Of a stretch of DNA of 64,000 nucleotides, positions 52,101 to 64,000 are shown piece by piece (position 1 is the first letter of the stretch; every line of letters begins with the position of its first letter). A program made the translations under genes and the position numbers. Source of the stretch: Dasyornis broadbenti (taxonomy: Eukaryota > Chordata > Aves > Passeriformes > Dasyornithidae). The DNA is taken from positions 173,764 through 237,763 of the forward strand of contig VZRN01000647.1 in the NCBI GenBank assembly GCA_013397935.1. Direction: 5' to 3'. Under the pieces are notes generated by a model, which was given only the letters and a program-made list of their open reading frames with translations, was not told where the DNA came from and ran no database searches.

Positions 52101-55100
52101 GCCCACGGTGCTGCTGGAGGCTACCTCACAACCATGGGAAAAGCCATGTGAAAAGCACCACAAACATCTTGCTTGTGAGGACAGAGGGACAAGCAGCAGG
52201 GCCACAAAAACACTGACCTGAACTGCTAAAGGTGCCAACAAGGTGGTACTCTGCATTAAAAAGTTCTCAGCCTTTTTTAACCCCTGCTCATGTCCTGAGC
52301 CGTACTGCTGACCTTGATCCATTTAATTACATCCATAACCAAATTACACTGTAGCAGAATGTAATTATGCAATCAAGTAATGAGCTATGGTTTCACTCTT
52401 GGTCTTGTACGCAAAGCCACCTTTGAAGAGGACCATGAAAGAAGCGATTATTGTAAAAGGACAGCGCAGCCCTATGTACCAATTACAGGTCATGATGCAG
52501 GGGACAATGTCTGCTGGCAACATTGATCCATCAGCTGCTTTTAATGGGCAGCTGAAAACCTTCTCCATGCTGCAGCCTCACGGTCAGAGCCATGAGTTTC
52601 ATCCCGACACCAAACATACGCTCATGACAGGCATGCTGTGTGATGGGACAGCGTTCCTGAGGATCCACACCTCTCCAGCCAGGAGCTTCTTTCAAACACA
52701 CTTACTGAAACCGATGAAAGAACTGCTGCACTGAGCCAGATTGGCAATCTGGCAGTGGCCAGCAAAAGCACCACTAAAAAGGTGTAGGAACAGGGAAAAC
52801 GCAGTGAAAGCTCCTCCTTGCTCTTGGCAGTGCGGAGCTTCTGCTTGCTGGATCCATCAAGGGTGTCCTGGCGCTTAGGCAAAGCACCCAGCCTCCTGCA
52901 GGAACTGCACAAGCATGGCAGAGCTGAGTGTGGAAGCTGATGTAGATTCCTGAGGAGAGAAAAGAAGGGCCTAAGCCAGGAGAGGCTTCAGTGAAACATT
53001 ACAGGATGGAGGATTCCTGGTGGGGGCTCAGCTTGGAAGAGTGGTTCCAGGATTGCATTTTGCTGCCCAGCTTGGTGCCCTGCCCGTCAGGTCTCAACCC
53101 ATGGAAAATTCACCAATCTTGAGATTTCAAGGTGTTTGGGAGGAAATGGCAAAAGAAAACCTGATATTTTATGGAGATAAGAAACTGACAAAACCAATTC
53201 TGACCATTATACTTGTCTGTGTTGTGCTAGACTCACACTTACACAGGTAGCTCACAGAAGCAGGATCAAACCCAAAATGCCACAAGCAAGAGTAGAGGTC
53301 TGTCACTTTCTGTAAACAAATGGTGCCTACCAGCAGAGTAAATTAATATTTCCATTTATCGCACTCACACAAGGATCCAATGAGAAAAGTCCCGCCACGG
53401 TGAGAAGGTAATGGACTCAGAGAAATGAGGTTAGTTGCATAAGATCCTTGAAAAGGCTGTGTCAGAGTCAGGATCTGGATTTTCTGATCCCAGCTTTCAG
53501 TGTAAAAGCTTTCCTCTACTGCATTCAGGACAGAACGGGAAGGCACTGGTGTGCCAGACAGAGAAGAATCCACTGCCCAAAAGCTCCGTTTCACATCACC
53601 TTCTGAGCCCAAGATCCCTGGCACGAAGGCACAACATTGCTGTGGCCCATCTTTTCTCTCTCCCTAGCAAGAGTAGCACAACGTTTGGGAAAGGGAAAGT
53701 CACTCAGCAGCAATGCCAAGCACAGGCACATCAAAAAGCCCTGAAAGGTCTACGGAAATGAATTCCCTATCGCCAGCAGCAGCTTCTCTCTTTGCAGAGA
53801 TAAATAGCTTTTTATGCATACAGTATATGTGCTAGCATGTACTCTACAGCTGACAGTATTCAGCCTCCAGTGTAACTTGTCAAAGCCTGATATGCTTTCC
53901 CTTTATCAATGTGGCAAACTCCTGAACACCATGTGCTCCAAGCAGTGGGCTGTTGTCCCCGTAGGCAACACAGTGAAGTGCACTGTCATTCTTGCTGCTG
54001 CACTCTGACACATGCATCTACTGGTGATCAAAAGCCAAAACAGAGCCAGATGCAGCTCACAGCTTCACCAGCACAACCTCTCTAACCTGTGCATCCTCAA
54101 AAGGCCCTGAGATAGGGTGCTGTGACATCCACTGGCTTCATGTGAAGAAACCAGAGAAAGCAATGGCAGGTGGGGTGGCCACAGTGCTCCAAGGGCCTCT
54201 TCCTGTTACAGTTCTAATTGCGCAATTTCTCACTGTTCATTTTGAACTAAATAGGATTAGGGCCATCCCAGCATGAATTAATCATGAAGCAAATTCCCCC
54301 AGTATTAGCTGCTCCCCATCCCTTTGCACTGCTGGGATGAAGGACACATCTATGCAGATAGTCACTAGAATATTATGGGATTAGGAAAATTTGTGGCCAG
54401 ATACTCAGGAATTGCTGAAACCATACAGTTGATGAAAATCTGATGACCAGGGAATTCCTGAAGTTATGTCAGGCAATCGCTCAGCTCCAGAAGCAATTTG
54501 AAAGCTGAAGGTGTGCACTCAGGGACAGAGCACTGGGGAGATGTGTTGGCATTCACAGGCCATGCAGAACAACGGCACTGACTGCACTTTTGGGAGAAAT
54601 AGGCTGGGGACAGCAGGTAAGTACAGGGATTTCATCTTCATAATATCTGGCAACAGTCCTTTCGGGAATGACCCTGCAGAGTGCTTCTTAGGGCAATCTG
54701 GACTGGGAAAGGGATGTGCTCTCTCCTGTGCTTTTCAGGATGCCAGTTTACTCTAAAATCCCCAAACAACTCATCTCCTTCAGTCTCACAATATGGGCAA
54801 TGCCACATCATACCAACTTCTTCCCTTTCCTTTAATTCATAACTTAAAGTAATTTTCTTCCACTTCTCATTCCTCCTTCTTTATTCCCTGATATTTTATT
54901 TCACCACAGTAAGCTTCTGTTTCTGAGCCTCAGTTTTAGGTAACGGAGATAATCTAGAAATTCAGCTGCTCTGATGGGTCCTTCAGGCACAGGTCACAGG
55001 CATTATGTTCTGTAAACATTTAGACACTCTCCCCCTCCATTTCCACTTCGATTGACTGCAAGAAGCCACTTCTCTTTGGCAACTTCCAACATACAGAAAC

Positions 55101-57065
55101 GTGAGACGAATAGGGATTTTTAAGTACAATAAGAAAGAGACACATTGTCCTCCTATGGGAAATGTTGCTGGCGTGATGGAGCAAAAAAGTAATAGCACCA
55201 AGGCCTCTGTCAGCATCTCAGCCCAACACAGAGAGCCTGAGCCCAGGAGTCAGCAAGCAATCTTGAAGTGCTGCACACTTGAAATTCAAGTTTCATGCAA
55301 CGGATTTCAGCACATCGCTTGCCCTCTCTCTGCTACAATCCTGAATCATGGCACAGAGCAATGACAGATAAAGGCCCCTTGGCTGGCAGCCTAATCCCAC
55401 AGGACAACACTGGAACTAGGAGCTGTGAACTGGTCCAGTCTGGGCTAACAGGGCACCTTGTGTCTGCCATGGGATAGCACAGAGGTCTCCCTTCCCTCCT
55501 TTGCTCTCACATGTGTACTCCATGGTACATAAACAGGCCTAGTGATAATGGCAGAAACTTGGGAAAGAGCCTCTGCAGAAACATATATTCAGGCTCTGCT
55601 CTTCTGAAGCCACCTTGAGAGCCAGCAGGGATCCTCCTGGGGATCTTCCACAGCCCTGCTCCCCCTGCAGGCAAGCAGGGTGGCCCTGCAGCAATGCCAT
55701 CCCAGCCAACCTGTGGGATGTGGGAGTGCTTCCCACTGGACTAAGGCTTATCCCTTCATGCCACTCCCCCAGGGGAAATAGGAACACACACACAGCAGGT
55801 AGAGATACTCAGCATGTCCCATTGCATCAGTACTGTACAGCTGCTGCAGAAAAAGGCTCAATGAGTTCAACACAGACTGTATTTTAAATATTCTAAGCCA
55901 ATTTATATATATTGTGCTGCCTATACACGTGCAGCTGCTGCTTTTGTGGGATTTCTGCTACCCTGGGTGAAACCTCAGCAATGGCCAAGCCTCTCTCCTT
56001 CTGCATGGGAGAAATTTTGGTGTGATAAAGGAGTGTCCTGTCCTGCTGCCTCACTTCTGCAGCCAGGAATCTCTGAGTCTGCCCCTCAGCTTTTCCAAAC
56101 CTCTTGCATGAATCCTTGCAGCAGCTGGGAGGTGGTGCAGAGATGTTGCTCTTGCCCAGACACATGACAGTTTATTGCTGTTGCTGTCAACTCACTCTTG
56201 AAAATAATCCAAACAGCAACAGCGAGCAACCTTGGCCAAACAGGTTAATTTCCATGAAAAAGCTGTTTCCAAGGAAGGAAAGAGTTAGAGGCAGCACACA
56301 GTCACTGATGGCTGGGAGCAGCCATACGCAGAAATTAATCCCCAAGTGTCTCACCAGGACCGAATGGGGTTTGCACAGACAGCCCCAGCGCAAGGAGCTG
56401 TCACTGCTATGAGGAGAAAAGGAAAGAGGAGGAGAGCAGAGCTCACATGCTGCGGCACGGCTGCTCTCCTTTGCAGTATGCAGTGATGGCCAACCCCAGA
56501 GCTGGGAGAGCACTGGGTGCAGTCTCATGCTCACAAGGAGAAGACAATGAGAAATTGAAATACAAACTAACCTCAACCCTCCCTTCCCCTTAAAGATAAT
56601 CCCTCTGGTTTGGCCATGTGGAATTGCATACACTACCCCACAGCACCTGCACATAGGGATTAGCAAAAGCATTTTTTCTCTTAGTAGGAAACTGCTGTCA
56701 TATAATCACTCCTTCAGCTACTGGATTTATGGTGTCTTTAGCCTAAAAATGCAACAACAGATACACAAAATATGCTTGGACCACTCTAGGCAGCAGAGCT
56801 ATCTCCTCCCTTCTGTTTATTTCTCCTGTTTAAGAGCAGATCACCAGAGAATTTCAGTAACTTTTGCTCATCAATCGCCACCTTACCCAAATAGCAGTCT
56901 TCCCAAGACAACCACACTGAGACTAGACCTTGGCCTCAGCAAAGACAACACTGTTGAGAGAAAGCAAGAAAACCCCTAACCCAGTTTGGGGTCCAGCAAA
57001 TGCATTCAGATTCTTGTTTGCCATCTGTTTTCTCTTTATTAAAACCGATACAGCCACTTGGCACC

Positions 57066-57110
57066 AAAAAAAAAAAAAAANNNNNNNNNNNNNNNNNNNN
57101 NNNNNNAAAA
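57066..57110 (+). repeat. Poly-A run with assembly gap
   Basis: Fifteen A bases (57066-57080), 26 N (57081-57106) and AAAA. True length unknown. Frames that cross it are artefacts. Confidence 0.95.
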
Positions 57111-60100
57111 TCTGGGCAGGGCCTAGAAAACACAAAAGAGGAAGGAGTTTGGCTGGTAGAGAGACAGCCTCGTGTCCTGTCACACCAGGGTGGCTCTGTG
57201 ACAAAGCAGGGGCCCTGACAGCTCAGGGAGAAAGGCATGTTTTTAAAAGAGGCTGTCTGCACAGACAGTGATTTGGTGCCAGTGGCTTACAAGGTTTGTG
57301 CTTTCCAGGTCTGATTTTATCCAAATTCATATACTCATTGACAGAACTAAAGTGGTGCTGCAGCTTGTTCTGTCAGCAAGGATTTCGTTGCAGTGTGTTG
57401 GGCTCCTCGTCACTTGGAGGCACAGAAACCAGGGACCATACTCTCTGCGGAATTTATGATGTCAGTCTTCCCTCCTGCAAGTAAGGGAGTATTTAAGGCA
57501 ATGATTCCCAGAGTCTGAATATTTTACTGATGTTATGAAGACTGGAAAATACATTGATGTGCACTGTCTCCATCTTGGAAGGGCCATCATGGACCTCATG
57601 GGATTCGAAGCGTTCACCTTGGTCTCATGGTGCCTATGCAAAGCTGCAGCCTTTGGTGTTGGATGAAGACACCAGAGGTTGCTCTTGGAAGGCTTCTACT
57701 TCTACCAGGGAGAGGACAGATTGTGACTGGCTATGGCTGGCAACAGGATTTCCCTGCTGTTCTATCAACACAGATATAGTATTAATTGCAATTTTCTGTG
57801 TCTGCAAAGAAGACAAATACATCACCCACAGATGGCTAAAACTTTTCTGATCTCCCCCGACCTTGAAGATCCCTTGACAAAACCTTCCTCTATATTTTAA
57901 ATGCTGCTTTTATATTATTGATGAGCCCTTCAGTTCCGCCTAGTGAAAATCCTTTAGACATTCAGAGGATTGAAGATCAGCTATTTGGACAGGTGAAAAG
58001 CCCATTTCTGCTAAGCCAGTATTTTTCAGATCAAGAGTCACCATGCAATGACAGTAAGAGTGAAACAAGATGAGAGCAAGAGATACCAGCCCAGCTCCCA
58101 GCTAATTTCCTGAGTGTCCTGCCAGTCCAGATGTGCTCTGGTGCTTGAATAATTTAAATTGGGAGTTTCTGAAAAGCAAAAGTGTCACACTAGGCTTCTA
58201 ATCAGAGCGCTACGGTCCCATGACTGCTCAGCAGGCAGTGAACGGCCAGCAGCACTGCAAGATCTTCATTCTTTCAGGATCTTCTGCCAGTAGCGATATT
58301 TTCACTGTGCAGCTCTTTAAACGAGACAAATAACCTTAACAGCAGGGCAACAAACCTCTCAGAACTGTGGCTCCCAAGGAGTTACTCCAGGGACCTCTGT
58401 GCTGTGACAGCCCCACTCAGGCACAGCCCTTGCAGCTGATTTTTCCTGAAGGATGGAGCCCAGCACTGCCTGTCTTGAGTATCCTGCTGGTTCCTCCAGC
58501 TGCTTTCCAGGGTATCTCCACCTAAGCTTCATTCAAATTTGGTTAGATGAACTTTTCTTTATCCTTCATGTTCCTGACCCCAGGCTATCCAGCTACCATG
58601 AAAATACAAACCAATGGCTAAAAGAAATGGTTATTTACTAAAAGGTAATTCTTGCTACATTAGTTTTTATACAGACTCTCATTTTACAGCCATCTTTTTC
58701 CAATGCATGCATGCACACTAAGTAAGCTATGAAAGTACACCTTTATTACCATGGATTTACCTCAAAGGGCAAAACTGAGCCAAAAATCAATTCAGGTTTG
58801 CTGACAAAAAGCAAAATGCTAATGCTGGTGTTAGGGAATCAAAATGTCACTCCTTAGCATCTGTATGAATATTAATAATTTCATTTTTTAGATAACATTT
58901 TTGTTTCTTTTGCTTCACAGCTACTTTGCAGAGCAACTTAAGCCTTTCTAAGTTTGGCTTCGAACCAATTCATGCCCTTTTCTGTGCCAGATGTGCTTTC
59001 AGGTTTGAGAGTCAAAGGCCTTTTGCATTAAAATTAATTGATTTTGAGTGGCTCTTTTAATTTTTTCATCAGCTCTGTAATAACCCCCAGGTTTAATGGC
59101 TTCAGATCTGTATATGTTGTATCACAGTGGATGGCCACAAGTGGAAACTTGGCTCTGCATTTTTAAACTGAAAATCATCCATCTTTCCTACTCTAATTAC
59201 TGTCACAGCCAGACTGTACCAGAGCACAGTTCATGACTGGATGCCCATCTCCCAAGGCAGATATTTAGCAGTTTCAACATGTAGTTCGTTCACTTGCTCA
59301 GGATATGAAACAGCTCTGGCACCTTAGCTCCAGCTGAGCATCAAAAGGGAATTAGGCACCTAAGTCATTTAAGCATGCCTGTAAATCCTACAAAGCTTCT
59401 GTAAGCATCTTTCCACATCCAAATACTACTGGAAATCTGTGTTGTAATGTATGATGCAAAGTAGAAGATGTATAAAGATCTGTAAGTACTCTAACTATTA
59501 GTGCTATCAAAGACTTACAAGTGGCTATGCTGTTCTATATGCAGGGCACGTTAACAACAATAGGATGTGGGATGAGGCTCGAGCTCTAATGCAACAAAAA
59601 ACATCCAGCAAACAAATTTCTGTGTGCGAAACTGGATCGTAATTATTATCCTGGCCCAAACCATATGAAAATCTTCAGCCTCATCTGAGAAACCAACAAG
59701 ACTCCAGAAGAGCCAGCTCACAGAAGCACAAAACATTTGCAGCTCTTTTTTTGCCTGGTCCTGATGGCCCTGCAGTAAGGGCTGGGAGCACATCATCTCT
59801 GCAGTGGAGGCATTAAACTTGACTGGGCTCGCTCTCACCATTTGAACTCTTTCAAGGGGAAATGTGCTGCTGTGATTAACTGGGGTTATTAACAGTGCTC
59901 AATGACTTGTAATGCCATTGGTAATCAAACAGGTCTCGAAGTGGAAGAAGAGGAATTGAATAGAATTAAAATACACAGAGTGCCTACAGCCTGCCATCCC
60001 AGGTCAGTGACGTGGCTGCGCGCCTACAGCCTGCTATGTATATATAGAAATTAATTCACTGACTGCAGATGCACAAGATGAGGATGGAATGTGATTCCAA

Positions 60101-61621
60101 ATGTCTTTGCTTAGAAGACACTCAAGCAGTCAAGCATCATCTTAATGTGGAAATACTGCTGTTGTATAAATCACTGACTTCAGGGCCAGGAAGTTTCTAG
60201 GGATCTCAAATCTCTCTACCTGCTCTGAGGTAGCAGCAAATATGCCATACCCAATTCTTACAGATACTTGCCTGGTATCTTAAAATATGGTTTCAAGGCC
60301 TCTATGCCATACTAGACATTCTCTCGTCTAAGAAAAAAACAAAGAAAATGAACTCCATCCTCCCAGTATTTCGTATTTTCTGCCTCTAAATAATATTGTT
60401 TCCTCTGATCTCTTTTTTCCTCCTAGCCTTCTTTTTTCTTTTTCCCCTCAAGCTTTCCTGTCATTTTCTTAAGCACAGTACCCAGAACTGGCTCCAGTCC
60501 TTCACCTGAGGAGCAGAATAACAACCCTTCCTCCTCAATGGCATCCATTCAGAGTTGGACTGAAAAGCGCTTTTTTTAATAAAAAGATTCCCAAGCCATC
60601 TTGACTCATGTTCAATTTGTGGTCTGCTGTAAGTTCCTGTTTCTTTCCTGCAGTGTCGCTGCCTTCCGTATTTTTCATACTTTATCTGTGCACTTAAGTC
60701 TTCTTTCTAGAGCGTAATTCATGAGAAACTTGTCTTTACTGAATTCTGCTCTATTGATTTTGAGTACTTCTCCAATGTATCAAGACGATCATTTAATTCA
60801 GGCTATATCCTTCAAAGTGAAATCTCAATTTGGCACAATCCACGATATTTTTTCTAGGAGTACCGTCTCATATCACATACACCATTAGTAAAAATGCTGG
60901 CTTAAATCAAACTCAACACAAACTGCTCAAGACTCCTCAGCGTCTGCCCCCGTTTAACGGCAACACACTGCTATGCAGAGTGACTTCTTTAATTATGTGT
61001 TCTCCCACCTTAGATTAAGTTAACCCAGCCCTCTTTTGTCCAGGTAGGAGCTCCTACCTAGGACTTGTGGAGAGTTCTCACAAGGTTTACTGATACCACA
61101 GTGCATTGCATCCCCATTCCTTCACTCTGGCCTGTTAGGTCAGACAGCTGCTCTGGCTCAGAAGGCAGCTTTGAAATGAAAGGCTGTAGCATCTCCCATG
61201 CTTTACACTAACGCAGGCTCCAGACCTGGAAGAAGCAAGCAGAGCTCTTCCCCCTACATCCTGAGGGCAGTCACTGCGCAGATGCAGTGGGTCCAAGAGA
61301 GCCTAAGGCCTGGGTTTTTCAAACTTATATGCTTTTCAGATATATAACTCCTTTCTGTTCAGACATATGGGTTTAGGTAGTTAATAATGGTACTGAAGTG
61401 TGGAAAAATCAGGGTAAGCCTACAAAAAATGGATGGACTTTCATGCAGCTAATTCTTTATACAGCGCTGCTTTTCCTCTGTTCTTCAGCTGCTTAATAAC
61501 TATTTCCCCTTGGAACAGTCCCTCTGTGTCCTTGCTTTTGCTTGTTTATTTCTAACCCATCTTCAGTTAAATCTTCCCAATCCAGCTCTCCTTTGAGAGA
61601 GGGTTTGAAAGCTGTCTAGCT

Positions 61622-61697
61622 AAGTGATTTGCTCAAAGTGCCCCATTTGACAGAGGTGGGCTATGAGAGCTGGGAGGATGGGCAAACCCCGAGGGGA
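61622..61697 (-). mobile_element. Possible MIR SINE relic (reverse orientation)
   Basis: The plus strand reads AAGTGATTTGCTCAAAGTG, then a GACAGAGGTGGGC-type block, then GAGAGCTGGGAGGATGGGCA followed by AACCCC. This follows the reverse MIR consensus order: AAGTAACTTGCCCAAGGTC, then AGTAAGTGGC, then AGAGCCGGGATTCGAACCC. It is diverged and has small indels. Confidence 0.45.
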
Positions 61698-64000
61698 AGC
61701 AGCAAGCAGGTCCCTGCTTGGGGACCTGGAACCAGTTCAGATTTTGTTAATGAGCCTGGCAGGTAAATGGAAGGAGCCAAGAGCCTATTTGGCTTATCAG
61801 CAAGGACCCTTTCTAACCTCTACTTAATTAGCTTCTACTGATTTCCAGGATAAGAAAAATTTCTACGAGATTCTGAGCAATTTTAGGGGACATGCTGGAC
61901 TAATGACAAGGTTGTTTTCTTCCCCACCCATCACCTAAGATTCCTCTATTTGCATTTTTCTCTCTCCTTGGCTCAAGTTTCACCTTTCTCCAGGGCTGAA
62001 GGCACAGGTGGCAAGCAGAAGGACTGGAGACAGCAGAGAGAGACCACATTCCTGAGAGAAGTGTAAGAAGAATATGGGTGAGTGTTGGAGCCCATGCAAC
62101 ACGCAGAAATGCTACCTGTATCCAGTCCCCCCAGCTCTGTAGATAGACTCGTGTCCAAATTGCTGTAGCAAAGTCAGGCTGCTGAGCCTGCAGGGGCCCT
62201 GGCCCACTCGCTTGGGCTGTACAAGGTGCTTCTGTGGCTCCGTCACACCATCATAATTCCCTGTGTGTTTCTTCAGGTCAAGGTCCTTGAAATAACCAGA
62301 GTGTCACGGTGAAGCCCAGTGGTGATGGTTTTAGAGCATGGGATCAAACACTGCCTGCCCTGGGTTATGTATCAGTAGGATGTAAGAGGATACAAGACCT
62401 GCTAGGATAATTTTGGAGGACTACACATGGATTGGAAGAAATGACACCTGTCTTGCTCTTTCCTGTGTTCTGCTTCCTGAAGAGCTGTCACTACCCCAAC
62501 CTCAGGAGAATCAGGGTTGCTGACTCCAGAAAATAGTCTGGGAGTAAGTTACCATGCATCCAGTGCAAATAGCTGGGGAAACTGGGCCAGGGAACACCAC
62601 AAAGAGCAAAATTATCCAACAACACACAAAAGCGTAGGGTAGGATTGGCAGATTACCTCAATTCTATCTGCTGGAGAGTAATTTTTTGTCTACTCTGAAT
62701 GAACAAGCTAAAATATAAGATGGGAATACTGGGAGTTGACCCAGTCTGGTAGTTGCTGTGCTTTGTTTTTTTACTAACACAAGAAAGCTGATTATTGCTG
62801 TGTTTGCCATACTAATGATGAGCGAGGCAGCACAAATGACTGAGTTTTGTGAACTCCAAAGCAAGGACTGACAATAACAAAATAACAATACAATAACAAA
62901 AAGTAAAAAGACAAAAGAGGAAGCTGGCAAGTCATGCTCTGTTCATTTACTTACACAAGTATTTTGGTTTTTAATTACAGATGCCACTGCCTCACAGGGT
63001 GCTGGGGACCATTTCACCACAGTTTATTCTGGAAAGTAATTTAATTTTCAGTAACAGGAATCCTCACTGCTGCTCTGCCACGGCTGCTAAATCCTTATTT
63101 TGAGACTGAAACAGGACTATCACTGGCATACGAGTGGACAGGGTCTGTGGAAGTCAGGGAAACACATACAGATACTCACATGTGCTACATGGGCACCCAC
63201 ACAGTGAGCTAGCTACTAGTCATGAGGACTGTAAATCCACTGAATGGATCAAACCAACTTCAGCACTAAAAAACTCCCTTTTTAAGTGCATGAAAACAAG
63301 TATTTGCACAGGCAAACACAGATTACAATGCCTCTTTCAACAAAAGTCTTGCAGACTTAAGCAGCAGATGAGTTATACTAATAAACCTAAGATGGCAGAG
63401 CTGCAACCTGAGGGCCCTGCAGTCAGAGAGGAGAGCAGGGATCCTGCTTCTCATCCTCCACCAGTCTCAGCCTTCAGATGGGCCAATAGTGCCTGATGTC
63501 AGGCACTGACTGCCTGGGCAGAGCAGTAGGAAAAGCATGCTCTTTGAGCTTTTTATGATTTTTAATATTATCTGCAACTAATATTTGGTTGCATCAGTCT
63601 TGCACCCAACTTTCATCAGTCTTGGCTCTGCTGAGACCAAGAGGATATTGATTACTGAATGAAAGGCAGGGGAGGAAGGGAAAAATCATTTCAAAAATCG
63701 AGTTACATGATCATTTCAAATCACTTCCTCTGAGCACTGTGCTAATGAAAGATGGTGCAATCAGTTGTGCAGAGCTCAGCTCAATATTGATCCTGACAGA
63801 TCAGAAAATCCTTTTCATGTCTAAAAGGGCACAAACTGTCAAAAACATCAAAGATTTCTTCAGACTGTATTTCCCCATTTTTATTTGCTGTCAGGGAGTC
63901 CCAGTTAATATCTGTACTGGATACAGGCAAGTCCAGACAGATTATATTTTTTGCATGCACGTTCTTTTATTATACATAGGAGTTGTAACATCAGATATGA

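Larger units (their letters stand above)
38983..64000 (-). other. FGF12 intron 3, partial (continues past window)
   Basis: At least 25,018 bp of intron lies upstream of exon 4 without a recognisable exon 3. I searched the complement for coding equivalents of the expected exon 3 and exon 2 peptides and found none. The content is AT-rich single-copy DNA with an A-rich tract (43055-43081), a 10-bp triplication (47021-47048), a 24-nt hairpin (49171-49194), a gap beside poly-A (57066-57110) and a probable MIR relic (61622-61697). A homeobox-site-rich block at 52318-52400 may be regulatory. Nothing else above background was recognised. Confidence 0.8.

Noticed and set aside
56187..56672. 161-codon minus-strand frame
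   Set aside because: Cys/Leu/Ser-rich chance translation, with an overlapping plus-strand frame. No family recognised.

Overview
The window looks like nuclear DNA of a bird (possibly another sauropsid). Two sequence facts support this. A 5'-truncated CR1 LINE ends at 34977 in the ATTCTATG-type terminus typical of the chicken CR1 family. Two exons encode a vertebrate fibroblast growth factor homologous factor. The sequence is sparse in genes and repeats, has two short N gaps next to poly-A runs (11288-11320 and 57081-57106), and shows no bacterial-style gene packing. Nearly all open reading frames above 60 codons are chance frames in non-coding DNA.

Only one gene can be identified: FGF12 (fibroblast growth factor 12, FHF1), on the minus strand and truncated at its 5' side by the window edge. 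Exon 4 (38784-38982, 199 nt, 66 codons plus one base) and the last coding exon 5 (29913-30031, 119 nt including the stop) were found by translation. They join in phase (G|TG for Val) with consensus splice sites. Together they give the C-terminal 105 residues, which match the FGF12 paralogue rather than FGF11, FGF13 or FGF14. The upstream exons were searched for but not seen, so they should lie beyond position 64000, making intron 3 longer than 25 kb here.

Layout, low to high coordinate: 1 to about 29.5 kb is the 3' flank of FGF12, a gene-free stretch with a few simple repeats, a 59-bp two-copy tandem duplication (17342-17460), an old CR1 tail (15376-15412), two probable MIR relics (16190-16305 and 22873-22922) and a CpG-enriched, TATA-containing block (27860-28240). 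29.5-30.03 kb holds the 3' UTR and exon 5. 30.03-38.78 kb is intron 4 (8752 bp), with a CR1 insertion antisense to the gene. 38.78-38.98 kb is exon 4. 38.98-64 kb is part of intron 3, with a third probable MIR relic (61622-61697).

I found no tRNA, rRNA, CRISPR array, retroviral coding region or second protein gene. The more interesting leads are regulatory: microsatellites sitting in the exon 4 polypyrimidine tract and in the poly(A)-signal region, a G-quadruplex-capable run opposite the 3' UTR, the possible promoter block at 28 kb, and a plus-strand candidate non-coding exon at 13984-14099.
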